Shown: positions 1-6,192, numbered from the stretch's first letter. The stretch: 10,146 bases of DNA from Candidatus Tectimicrobiota bacterium (GCA_016190025.1 JACPRG010000018.1:1-10146), one strand, 5' to 3'. The notes: a model not told the origin generated them from the letters alone. A program made the numbers and translations.

Positions 1-231
1 GACTCCGGCGGCGGGAGCGACGACAACTTCGAGCTGGGGTTTCAGGCGCTCGCGGGCGTGGAGTATTCCTTCCTGCGGCAGCTCGCCGTCTTTGTGGAGT
101 ACAAGTTCAGCCACGTGGAGCACGCCTTCAACCTGACGCCCTCCGGCGCGAGCGCCGTCCAGAAGGAGAATGACGCCAACACGCACCACTTCTACGCGGG
201 TCTCGCCTTTCACCTCCGGCTCATTCCGTGA
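1..231 (+). CDS. Outer-membrane beta-barrel protein, C-terminal fragment
   Basis: This is the last 76 codons of a gene that begins before the window; frame 1 is open from base 1 to the TGA at 229-231. The translation alternates polar and hydrophobic/aromatic residues in short stretches separated by polar loops. Examples are FELGFQALAGVEYSF, LAVFVEYKFSHVEH and, at the very end, HHFYAGLAFHLRL. This is the pattern of two to four antiparallel strands of a small OMP_b-brl/OmpA-like barrel. The segment between them, rich in S, G, N and charged residues (about residues 48-61), would be an extracellular loop. The protein would sit in the outer membrane; its specific role cannot be told from this fragment. 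The assignment to a barrel rests on the residue pattern, not on a diagnostic motif. Confidence 0.7.
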   Translation, partial: DSGGGSDDNFELGFQALAGVEYSFLRQLAVFVEYKFSHVEHAFNLTPSGASAVQKENDANTHHFYAGLAFHLRLIP

Positions 232-357
232 CCGCGGCTCGCCCGCCCGTTGCGCGTTCCGCCGAGGCGTCCCGTTCTCGCCGGAAGGCCGGGCGATCCG
301 TCCCCGCGGGCGTCCGGGCGGCTTCCGATTCGGAACCCTTGAAAAGGATTGGGCTCG
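232..357 (+). other. Intergenic spacer between barrel gene and amidohydrolase
   Basis: This is 126 bp without a supported gene. It contains GC-rich short inverted repeats (around 278-296) but none is followed by a T-run, so no clear terminator is seen. A 13-bp odd-centred palindrome lies at 323-335, just before the Shine-Dalgarno sequence AAAAGGA (342-348) of the next gene. A short open frame across the start of this spacer is an out-of-frame shadow of the barrel gene end. Confidence 0.5.
323..335. repeat. Perfect 6-bp inverted repeat with 1-bp centre, possible operator
   Basis: TTCCGATTCGGAA reads as TTCCGA, a single T, then its exact reverse complement TCGGAA. It lies 22 bp before the chosen amidohydrolase start, where a dimeric regulator or a small mRNA hairpin could act. 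A dyad of this size is expected to turn up a few times by chance in 10 kb, so its position is the only support. Confidence 0.25.
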
Positions 358-1347
358 ATGATCGTTGACGTTCACACGCACGTCTATCCCAAGGTTTTCA
401 TCCCCCGCATCGCGGAACTGAGCTCCAGGTACGAGTACAGGGTCAGGTTCAGCGCCGAGGGGCTGCCCACCATTTACCGCAACGGCGTGGACTACGGTCC
501 CATCGTGGAGCCTTCCTTCGGCCCGGCCGGGCGGATCGCCAAGCTGGACGCGGCGGGGATCGACATGCAGCTTTTGACCATCGGCTTCCCGGGGACGGAC
601 CTCCTGCGGGCGGAGGACGGCGTCCCCCTGGCCCGGGAGATCAACGACGAGCTGGCCGACGTCTGCGGCCGGCACCCCGACCGGTTCGCGGCCATGGCCA
701 CCATCTACATGCAGGAGCCGGAGGAGGCGGCCCGGGAGCTGGAGCGCGCCGTGCGGGAGCTCGGCCTCAAGGGCCTGTACACCTACGCCAACATCAACGG
801 GGTCCCGGCCAGCGACCTCCGCTTCCGTCCCGTCCTGGCCAAAGCCGCCGAGCTGGACGTCCCCATCATCTTCCATCCCGTCGCCGGCGCGCGGCACGAT
901 CTCTTGAAGGGCCATCACTTCGGGGCGCTCATCGGGTTCATGTTCGAGACGACCCTTCACTTCGCCACGCTCATCTATCAAGGGATCTATGAGGAGTTCC
1001 CGGGCCTCAAGATGGTCGCGCCGCACCTCGGGGGGGCGCTCCCCTTCCTGGCCGAGCGGATCACCTGGGGGTACAACTACCCGGACACCGAGCACAAGAT
1101 CCCCAGGAACCCCCGCGAGTACTACAAGCTCCTCTACTTCGACACGACGAGCTTCTATGCCCCCGCCCTGGACTGCACGTACGCCCTGGCCGGGGCCGAC
1201 CGCATGCTCATGGGGAGCGACTATCCATTCCGGATCGGAGACCTGGAGCGAGCCGTGCGGAGCATCCGGGAGTGGGACCGCCCGGAGGGGGAGAAGAAGC
1301 GAATCCTGGGCGAAAACGCCGTCCGGCTCTTCAAGTTGAAGGGCTGA
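358..1347 (+). CDS. ACMSD-like amidohydrolase (amidohydrolase_2 family)
   Basis: This is a 329-residue TIM-barrel metal hydrolase or decarboxylase of the amidohydrolase-2 family, which includes 2-amino-3-carboxymuconate-6-semialdehyde decarboxylase (ACMSD, about 332-336 aa). The expected metal ligands are all visible: the N-terminal HxH (H6, H8 in VDVHTHV), H173 in IIFHPV, and D288 in MGSDYP. H223 in the APHLGG motif corresponds to the catalytic histidine of ACMSD. The cytoplasmic enzyme would use one zinc ion to decarboxylate or hydrolyse a small organic acid. I chose the ATG at 358 because AAAAGGA lies 9 bp upstream; a TTG at 349 is also in frame but would overlap that site. No other kynurenine-pathway or aromatic-degradation gene is nearby, so the substrate is unknown, and related proteins are often annotated simply as amidohydrolase. 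The fold and metal site are secure; true ACMSD activity is not. Confidence 0.92.
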   Translation: MIVDVHTHVYPKVFIPRIAELSSRYEYRVRFSAEGLPTIYRNGVDYGPIVEPSFGPAGRIAKLDAAGIDMQLLTIGFPGTDLLRAEDGVPLAREINDELADVCGRHPDRFAAMATIYMQEPEEAARELERAVRELGLKGLYTYANINGVPASDLRFRPVLAKAAELDVPIIFHPVAGARHDLLKGHHFGALIGFMFETTLHFATLIYQGIYEEFPGLKMVAPHLGGALPFLAERITWGYNYPDTEHKIPRNPREYYKLLYFDTTSFYAPALDCTYALAGADRMLMGSDYPFRIGDLERAVRSIREWDRPEGEKKRILGENAVRLFKLKG

Positions 1348-1361
1348 CGCGAAGGACCCTC

Positions 1362-1390
1362 GGCGCCTCCCGAGGCGCCCCTTCCTCCTT
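1362..1390 (+). terminator. Putative intrinsic terminator after amidohydrolase
   Basis: GGCGCCT (1362-1368), loop CCCG, then AGGCGCC (1373-1379) forms a perfect 7-bp GC-rich stem 14 bp after the stop codon. It is followed by a pyrimidine-rich stretch (CCTTCCTCCTTTC) rather than a clean T-run, so termination strength is uncertain. Confidence 0.5.
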
Positions 1391-1440
1391 TCTCGCCGGG
1401 CGAAGCGGAGAGCCCCCCCCGGAGCGGGAGGGCGGTTCTG

Positions 1441-1449
1441 TGTTAGGAT
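1441..1449 (+). promoter_or_regulatory. Extended -10-like promoter element before MFS operon
   Basis: TGTTAGGAT matches the extended -10 pattern TGnTAnnaT and lies just after the amidohydrolase terminator. No good -35 is visible about 17 bp upstream, where the sequence is GC-rich. A similar element, TGGTAGAAT, occurs before sat. Transcription from here would give a leader of about 155-160 nt before the MFS start. Confidence 0.3.
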
Positions 1450-1494
1450 GGTCCGGGTGTTCGTGATTCGCCCTCCGGCCTTTGTCTGAAAACG

Positions 1495-1583
1495 CGGCGA
1501 ACGCCGTCCGAGTCGCGCCCGAAGTGCCCGGCGGCGCGAGGTTTGCCAAGCCCGCGCCGGGGGCGAACCCCGTCGGGGCGCGG
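1495..1583 (+). promoter_or_regulatory. Candidate structured 5' leader with competing stems
   Basis: Four segments can pair in alternative ways: A TCGCGCC (1513-1519), B GGCGCGA (1533-1539), C CCGCGCC (1552-1558) and D GGCGCGG (1577-1583). A:B and C:D form two consecutive 7-bp hairpins, while B:C and A:D pairings are also possible over 6 bp. Inside C:D, GGGG-CGAA-CCCC (1560-1571) competes with CCCC-GTC-GGGG (1568-1578). An upstream mini-hairpin CGGC-GAAC-GCCG spans 1495-1506. D is followed by TCTTTCCC and, 18 bp later, by the ribosome-binding site. The layout resembles an attenuator or translation-control leader, but GC-rich DNA produces such stems easily. It matches no riboswitch class I recognise. 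Confidence 0.3.
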
Positions 1584-1601
1584 TCTTTCCCACGAAAAGT
1601 C

Positions 1602-1608
1602 GGGAGGA
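1602..1608 (+). promoter_or_regulatory. Shine-Dalgarno that fixes the MFS1 start
   Basis: GGGAGGA ends 5 bp before the GTG at 1614. It is the only strong ribosome site in the open frame before the conserved FYGW motif, and it sets the start there rather than at the TTG at 1482. Confidence 0.7.
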
Positions 1609-1613
1609 TACGA

Positions 1614-2891
1614 GTGCGGTCTGAGGCCAAGCCGTCCGTCTTCTACGGCTGGTACGTCCTGGCGGCGACGACCTTCGTGGTCTGCATGTCCTTCGGCACC
1701 AGCACCTCCATCGGCGTTTTCTTCAAGCCCATCGTTGAGGAGTTCAAGTGGCTGCGGGCCGACCTGTCGCTGGGGATCTCCATCGGGTACGTCCTCTTCG
1801 CCCTCTCGTGCCCGTTCATCGGACGGGTCGTCGATGGGTGGGGGGTGCGGCGGGTCTTCCTTGCGGGGATCCTCATCCTGGCGGCGGGGAACGCCCTGAT
1901 GTCTCTCACCACGCGCCTTTGGCAGATGTACGTCTTCTACGGGGTCCTGGTGGCGCTGGGGGCGTCGGCTTCCACCTTCGTCCCCACGTCGGCCGTCGTG
2001 GTGAGGTGGTTCCGGCGGCGCCGGGGCCTGGCCCTGAGCATCGCGAACTCCGGCGGCGCCCTGGGGATGCTCCTGGTGGTCTACCTCTCGGCCTTCCTGA
2101 TCCAGCGGCTGGGGTGGAGGCGGGCCTTCCTGGTGGGTTCGGGGGTCCTGGTCCTGACGACCCTGCCCCTCGTCCTCGCCGTCGTGCGAAACGACCCGGC
2201 GGACGTGGGAAGCCGTCCGGACGGAGAGACGGGAGAAGAGCCGGCCGCCCCGGGCACGGGCTCCTCCGCGCGGACGGCGAAGGACCTCTCCCGCCTGCCC
2301 TGGCGGCGGGCCATGGCGACCTCGCCCTTCTGGTTGATCTCCGGTGGCTACTTCACGTGCGGGTTTTCCGTCACCCTGTTCAGCGTCCACATCGTCCCCT
2401 ATGCCACAGACCTCGGGTTCAGCTTTCAGACGGCCGCGGCGGCCGTCGCCTTCTCGGGCTTTTTCAACGTCCTGGGCACCCTCACGGCCGGGGTGGTCTC
2501 GGACCGTCTCGGCCGCAAGAACCCCCTCGCGGTCACGTATTTCGTCCGGGGCCTTTCCTTCGTCATCTTCCTCCTCTGGCAGAACCTGCTCACCCTGTAC
2601 CTCTTCGCCGCGGTCATCGGGTTCTCGTATTTCGCCACCGTCCCCCTCACCGCGGGGTTGACGGGAGACATCTACGGGCCTAGGAATATGGGCGTTCTGT
2701 ACGGGACGATCACCGGCGTCCACCAGATCGGCTCGGCCGTCGGGGCGTACGTGGGGGGCAGGGTGTTCGACCTGACGGGGACCTATCAGGGGGCGTTCCT
2801 GATGGCGGTCGCCCTGTTGCTGGCCGCGTCCTTTTTGAGTTATTGGGTTCAAGAGGCTCGATACCGCGAGCTCGTTCCGGCGGGGGGGTGA
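1614..2891 (+). CDS. MFS transporter, monocarboxylate/OFA-like (first of pair)
   Basis: This is a 425-residue major facilitator with about 12 hydrophobic segments, a cytoplasmic-membrane secondary transporter. The first helix begins with FYGWYVLA, a signature of the bacterial monocarboxylate/oxalate-formate antiporter-like MFS group. The helix 2-3 loop carries motif A as GRVVDGWGVRR (residues 70-80), repeated between helices 8 and 9 as GVVSDRLGRK (293-302). A charged, Gly/Pro-rich cytoplasmic linker (about 197-233) joins the two six-helix halves. The GTG start at 1614 is chosen for its strong upstream GGGAGGA; it also aligns the N-terminus with the second MFS protein. The stop is 4 bp from the next start, so the pair is surely co-transcribed. 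The substrate is not visible. The group suggests a small organic anion, but the position beside sulfate activation leaves an inorganic or sulfonated anion possible. Confidence 0.92.
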   Translation: MRSEAKPSVFYGWYVLAATTFVVCMSFGTSTSIGVFFKPIVEEFKWLRADLSLGISIGYVLFALSCPFIGRVVDGWGVRRVFLAGILILAAGNALMSLTTRLWQMYVFYGVLVALGASASTFVPTSAVVVRWFRRRRGLALSIANSGGALGMLLVVYLSAFLIQRLGWRRAFLVGSGVLVLTTLPLVLAVVRNDPADVGSRPDGETGEEPAAPGTGSSARTAKDLSRLPWRRAMATSPFWLISGGYFTCGFSVTLFSVHIVPYATDLGFSFQTAAAAVAFSGFFNVLGTLTAGVVSDRLGRKNPLAVTYFVRGLSFVIFLLWQNLLTLYLFAAVIGFSYFATVPLTAGLTGDIYGPRNMGVLYGTITGVHQIGSAVGAYVGGRVFDLTGTYQGAFLMAVALLLAASFLSYWVQEARYRELVPAGG

Positions 2892-2895
2892 GAAA

Positions 2896-4197
2896 ATGAC
2901 CGCATCGCAGAGCGCGGGTCGGGCTTCCCGGAGGGGGAAGGTCTTCTACGGCTGGTTCGTCCTGGCGACGCTGACGTTTTCCCTTTGCATGACCTTCGGG
3001 ACGACCGCCTCCATCGGGTTTTTCTTCAAGCCGCTCCTGAACGAGTTCGGCTGGAACCGGGCCGCCCTGTCGGGGTCCATCTCGCTGGCGTACTTTCTGA
3101 TCGCGATCTTGAGCCCGGTGATCGGCCGTTCGCTGGACCGGTTCGGCGCCCGGCCCGTCCTGATCCTGGGGGTTGCCTCCATCGCCCTGGGGTACCTGCT
3201 GCTGGGGCTGACCCGAAGCCTGTGGATGGTGTACCTCTTTTACGGCGTCGTCGTGGCCGTCGGCGCGGTTGCGACGAGCTTCGTGCCCGTCGCCACGTGC
3301 ATCATGCACTGGTTCCGGAAAAGGCGCGGGACCGCCCTGGGGATCTCCAACGCCGGGGCGCCGCTGGGCCAGCTCCTGGTTGTCCCCCTGGGCAGTTATC
3401 TCATCCTGGCGTTGGGGTGGCGGGCCGCCTTCCCGGCGATGGGGCTCCTCGTCCTGGTCACCACGCTGCCTCTCGTCTTCTGGGTGGTCCGGAACAGGCC
3501 GGAAGACCTGGGCCTGCGGCCGGACGGGGAGCCGCTCGAGGGGACGGCCGGGGGCGCCGCCGGCGCGAGGCCGCAGGTCCGCCTCAGCAACCTGGAGCAC
3601 CTGACCGGGCGGGAGGCCCTGCGGACCACCCCCTTCTGGCTCCTGGCCTGCGCGTTCTTCACGTGCGGTTTCACCGTCATGCTGTTCGCGGTCCATTTCC
3701 CCTCCTACGTCACGGACAAGGGGTTCGACGTGACGACGGCGACCCAGGCCGTGGCCGCGGCGGGGTTTTGCAACGTCTTCGGGACGATGTTCTCCGGCGC
3801 CATCTCCGACCGCATCGGGCGCAAGAACCCCCTGGCGGCGACGTATTTCGTCCGGGGGGTCTCTTTCCTCTTTTTCGCCATCTGGCAGAACTACCTGACC
3901 CTCTACATCTTCGCCATCCTGACGGGCTTTTCCTGGTTCGCCACCGTCCCGCCCACGGCGACCCTCACCCGCGAGATCTACGGCCCCCGCAACGTGGGGT
4001 TCCTCTACGGCTCCATCACGGGTCTCCACCAGGTAGGGTCGGCGGTGGGGGTGTTCACCGGCGGTTTCGTGTACGACCTGACGGGCTCCTACACTCCGGC
4101 GTTCGTCATCGCCGCCGTTCTTTTGCTGGCCGCTTCGGCCTTGAGCTTCATCATCCAGGAATCGCGCTACCAGCAGCCCGTCCCCGTCGCGACGTGA
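2896..4197 (+). CDS. MFS transporter, tandem paralogue (second of pair)
   Basis: This is a 433-residue 12-helix MFS permease and a paralogue of the preceding gene. Over the first 50 residues from FYGW I count 31 identical positions. The C-terminal half keeps blocks such as GRKNPLA, TYFVRG, FATVP, IYGPRN and GSAVG in both. Motif A appears as GRSLDRFGARP (77-87), with the final basic residue replaced by Pro, and again as GAISDRIGRK (301-310). The central linker is about residues 200-237. The ATG at 2896 follows the previous stop by 4 bp, and its GGGGGTGAG ribosome site overlaps that stop, so translation is probably coupled. Both copies look intact. They could be transporters of differing specificity, opposite direction, or partners in one assembly; the sequence alone cannot decide. 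Confidence 0.93.
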   Translation: MTASQSAGRASRRGKVFYGWFVLATLTFSLCMTFGTTASIGFFFKPLLNEFGWNRAALSGSISLAYFLIAILSPVIGRSLDRFGARPVLILGVASIALGYLLLGLTRSLWMVYLFYGVVVAVGAVATSFVPVATCIMHWFRKRRGTALGISNAGAPLGQLLVVPLGSYLILALGWRAAFPAMGLLVLVTTLPLVFWVVRNRPEDLGLRPDGEPLEGTAGGAAGARPQVRLSNLEHLTGREALRTTPFWLLACAFFTCGFTVMLFAVHFPSYVTDKGFDVTTATQAVAAAGFCNVFGTMFSGAISDRIGRKNPLAATYFVRGVSFLFFAIWQNYLTLYIFAILTGFSWFATVPPTATLTREIYGPRNVGFLYGSITGLHQVGSAVGVFTGGFVYDLTGSYTPAFVIAAVLLLAASALSFIIQESRYQQPVPVAT

Positions 4198-4229
4198 GGC
4201 GGGAGGAGGGGCGTCCCCCCCGGCTTTGC

Positions 4230-4238
4230 TGGTAGAAT
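4230..4238 (+). promoter_or_regulatory. Extended -10-like promoter element before sat
   Basis: TGGTAGAAT fits TGnTAnaaT well (only one mismatch to TATAAT in the hexamer) in an otherwise GC-saturated spacer. No convincing -35 is present 17 bp upstream. Initiation near 4245 would give a leader of about 65 nt before the sat start. Confidence 0.4.
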
Positions 4239-4260
4239 CGAGGGGAGATGCCCGAACGGG

Positions 4261-4289
4261 GGGCGGCCGGCGGGTCGCCCGGTTTCTTT
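4261..4289 (+). terminator. Terminator-like hairpin just before sat, possible attenuator
   Basis: GGGCG (4261-4265) pairs with CGCCC (4276-4280) across a GC-rich 10-nt loop; a shifted CCGGCG/CGCCCGG pairing with a bulge is also possible. Two G's and then TTTCTTT (4283-4289) follow. The structure ends only 19 bp before the sat ATG, leaving no room for another promoter, so it would act as an attenuator rather than as a plain end of the MFS operon. The stem is short, so this is tentative. Confidence 0.35.
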
Positions 4290-4308
4290 GAAGAGTGGAG
4301 ATGTTTCC

Positions 4309-5478
4309 ATGCCGATCAAGCCGCACGGTGGAGTGTTGGTCGATCAGACGGTCCCGGAGGCGGAGGCGCGGGAGCTGGAGAGGAAGGCCGCGGGCCTCCT
4401 CCGCGTTCCTCTCTCCCCGATGGAGCGCTCCGACCTGGAGCTCATCGCCACGGGGGCGTACAGCCCGCTCCGGGGCTTCATGGGCGAGGCGGATTACCGC
4501 CGGGTCGTCGAGGAGGGGCGTCTGGCCTCGGGGCCGCCCTGGACGCTGCCCATCGTCCTGGGGACGGACGCCGCGACGGCCGGGCGCGCCGCGGAAGGTC
4601 AGGAGGTCGCCCTGGCCGATGACTCGGGGCGGGTCGCCGGGCTGATGGTCGTCGAGGAGCGGTTCCGGGCCGACCTGGAGAGGGAGGCGAAAGAGGTCTT
4701 CCGGACGGGCGACGGCGCCCACCCGGGCGTGCAGCAGATCCGCAAGCGGGGCGAGGTCCTCCTGGGAGGGCCGGTGCGCCTGCTTCGCCGCGCCGCGGCG
4801 CCGCAGTGGATGAGGAAGTACCTGGAGCCCAAGGAGACCCGGCTCCTCTTCCAACTCCGGGAGTGGAGCACGGTGGTGGCCTTTCAGACCCGCAACCCCA
4901 TCCACCGGGCGCACGAGTACCTGATGAAGTGCGCCCTGGAGTGCGTGGACGGGCTGATGATCCACCCCCTGGTCGGGGCGACCAAGGGCGACGACATCCC
5001 GGCCGAGGTCCGGATGGCCTGCTACCAGGTCTTGATGGAGAACTACCTGCCGAAGGAGCGCGTCGTCCTGTCGGTCTTTCCCGCGGCCATGCGCTACGCC
5101 GGCCCGAAGGAGGCCATTTTCCACGCCATCGTGCGCAAGAACTTCGGATGCACCCACTTCATCGTCGGGCGGGACCACGCGGGGGTGGGGAACTATTACG
5201 GCACCTACGACGCCCACCACATCTTCCGGGAGTTCGAGCCGGAGGCCATCGGCATCCAGCCCCTCTTTTTCGATCATTCCTTCTATTGCCGCGCGTGCGA
5301 GGGGATGGCGACGACGAAGACCTGCCCCCACGGGCCGGAGAGCCGGGTGATCCTCAGCGGCACCAAGGTCCGCGAGATGCTCGGCAAGGGAGAGCTTCCC
5401 CCGCCGGAGTTCACGCGGCCGGAGGTGGCCCGCATCCTGATTCAGGCGTACGCCGGGGACAGGCAGAAGGTCATCTGA
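4309..5478 (+). CDS. sat: Sulfate adenylyltransferase (ATP sulfurylase)
   Basis: This 389-residue enzyme forms adenosine 5'-phosphosulfate (APS) and pyrophosphate from sulfate and ATP, in the cytoplasm. It is the single-domain homo-oligomeric type (about 380-400 aa), unrelated to CysD/CysN. The nucleotide-binding motif [11 protein letters not shown] is at 193-203, GRDHAGVG at 287-294 and SGTKVREML at 350-358, all intact. The N-terminal PUA-like part includes [18 protein letters not shown] (41-58). C327, C330, C339 and H341 form a cluster like the zinc site reported in bacterial and archaeal single-domain enzymes. The ATG at 4309 has GTGGAG 8 bp upstream; a TTG at 4288 is in frame but lacks a site and is not preferred. 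cysC follows after 105 bp, so APS is likely passed on to PAPS. No reductase genes are present to say whether the role is assimilatory or sulfonation. Confidence 0.97.
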   Translation: MPIKPHGGVLVDQTVPEAEARELERKAAGLLRVPLSPMERSDLELIATGAYSPLRGFMGEADYRRVVEEGRLASGPPWTLPIVLGTDAATAGRAAEGQEVALADDSGRVAGLMVVEERFRADLEREAKEVFRTGDGAHPGVQQIRKRGEVLLGGPVRLLRRAAAPQWMRKYLEPKETRLLFQLREWSTVVAFQTRNPIHRAHEYLMKCALECVDGLMIHPLVGATKGDDIPAEVRMACYQVLMENYLPKERVVLSVFPAAMRYAGPKEAIFHAIVRKNFGCTHFIVGRDHAGVGNYYGTYDAHHIFREFEPEAIGIQPLFFDHSFYCRACEGMATTKTCPHGPESRVILSGTKVREMLGKGELPPPEFTRPEVARILIQAYAGDRQKVI

Positions 5479-5498
5479 GCCCTGAGAGAACAACGCGG

Positions 5499-5519
5499 GG
5501 GCGGCCCGGACGGCCGCCC
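5499..5519 (+). repeat. Strong 8-bp GC hairpin between sat and cysC
   Basis: GGGCGGCC (5499-5506), loop CGGAC, then its exact complement GGCCGCCC (5512-5519), lies 20 bp after the sat stop. No T-run follows (the sequence continues GAGGAAGGATC), so it is not a standard terminator. It could protect the 3' end of a processed sat mRNA or dampen read-through into cysC. Confidence 0.5.
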
Positions 5520-5583
5520 GAGGAAGGATCGACGGAGAGCCGGCGGACCGCCGGGGAGAACGTCAAGCGCAAAGAGGCCGAGA

Positions 5584-6192
5584 ATGGATTCACCCAGTTT
5601 CACCATTTGGATGACCGGGCTTCCCTGCTCGGGGAAGAGCACCCTTTCCCTCATTCTGAAGGACTATCTCCACGCGCGGAACCTGCGCCACGTCGAGGTC
5701 TTCGACGGGGACGAGGTCCGCCGGAACCTCAGCGCCGACCTGGGGTTCTCCAAGAAGGACCGCGACACCCACATCCTCCGCCTGGGCTATCTCTGCCACC
5801 TCCTGAACCGCAACGGCGTCCCCGCCGTCGCGGCGGTCATCTCCCCCTACCGGGAGGTCCGCGACCAGATCCGGCGGAAGGTGGACCGCTTCGTGGAGGT
5901 GTTCGTCGACTGCCCGGTGAAGGTCTGCGCCGAGCGGGACGTCAAGGGGATGTACGCCAAGGCGTTCCGGGGGGAGATCCAGAATTTCACCGGCGTGGAC
6001 GACCCCTATGAGCCGCCCTTGAGCCCCGAGGTGGTCGTCGAGACCCACCGGGAGTCCCCGGAGGCCTGCGTGGGGAAGATCCTGCGGAAGCTGGAGGACC
6101 TCCGGTACGTGGAGCCGGGCGACTACGTCTACACCGAGGAAGAGGCCCGCGTCATCAAGGCCAAGCTGACCGATCTGGGCTACATCGAGTGA
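5584..6192 (+). CDS. cysC: Adenylylsulfate kinase (APS kinase)
   Basis: This 202-residue cytoplasmic kinase phosphorylates the 3'-OH of APS with ATP to give PAPS, the next step after Sat. The P-loop GLPCSGKST (12-20) is complete, with Pro-Cys where many family members have Ser-Gly or Ser-Ala. Other APS-kinase signatures are FDGDEVR (40-46), LGFSKKDRD (53-61), ISPYR (86-90), the lid segment KGMYAKAFRGEI (121-132) and NFTGVDDPYEPP (134-145). The family core ends near residue 175; a tail of about 28 residues rich in Tyr and acidic residues, ending LTDLGYIE, follows. The ATG at 5584 has AGAGG 6 bp upstream. The gap to sat is 105 bp with a strong hairpin but no promoter I can see. PAPS could feed assimilatory reduction or sulfotransferases; neither is in this window. 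Confidence 0.96.
   Translation: MDSPSFTIWMTGLPCSGKSTLSLILKDYLHARNLRHVEVFDGDEVRRNLSADLGFSKKDRDTHILRLGYLCHLLNRNGVPAVAAVISPYREVRDQIRRKVDRFVEVFVDCPVKVCAERDVKGMYAKAFRGEIQNFTGVDDPYEPPLSPEVVVETHRESPEACVGKILRKLEDLRYVEPGDYVYTEEEARVIKAKLTDLGYIE

Larger units (their letters stand above)
1348..1613 (+). other. Intergenic region and structured leader before MFS genes
   Basis: This is 266 bp with no gene I trust. It holds a likely terminator hairpin (1362-1379), an extended -10-like element (1441-1449) and a GC-rich leader with several mutually exclusive stems (1495-1583). A Shine-Dalgarno sequence ends the region. The downstream frame stays open back to a TTG at 1482, but that 44-codon extension lacks a ribosome site and has no counterpart in the paralogous second MFS protein, so I treat it as untranslated leader. 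Confidence 0.6.
4198..4308 (+). other. Spacer between MFS2 and sat with promoter and hairpins
   Basis: This is 111 bp. It holds a weak GGGG-CGT-CCCC hairpin (4208-4218) that may end MFS transcripts, an extended -10-like element (4230-4238), a terminator-like stem followed by TTTCTTT (4261-4289), and the sat Shine-Dalgarno (GTGGAG, ending at 4300). A frame opening at ATG 4248 runs into sat out of frame; its only purine-rich stretch lies directly against the ATG, so I do not call it a gene. Confidence 0.5.

Noticed and set aside
1482..1613. N-terminal extension of the first MFS protein from a TTG
   Set aside because: No ribosome site lies before the TTG, the extension has no match in the paralogue, and a strong GGGAGGA sits before the GTG at 1614.
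1443..2852. A 469-codon open frame on the - strand opposite the first MFS gene
   Set aside because: Its product is rich in Arg, Gly, Asp, Glu and Pro with no hydrophobic core, the mirror image of a membrane-protein gene; the + strand gene is clearly real.
4248..4622. Small + strand open frame starting just before sat
   Set aside because: Its only purine-rich stretch lies directly against the ATG, the protein is low-complexity Gly/Arg/Pro, and it overlaps sat out of frame.
2710..5493. A 927-codon open frame on the - strand across the MFS2 and sat genes
   Set aside because: It lies opposite two well-supported genes; its translation is a low-complexity mix of Arg, Gly, Pro, Asp and Glu as expected from the antisense of GC-rich codons, with no domain or ribosome site. 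Long antisense frames are common at this GC level.
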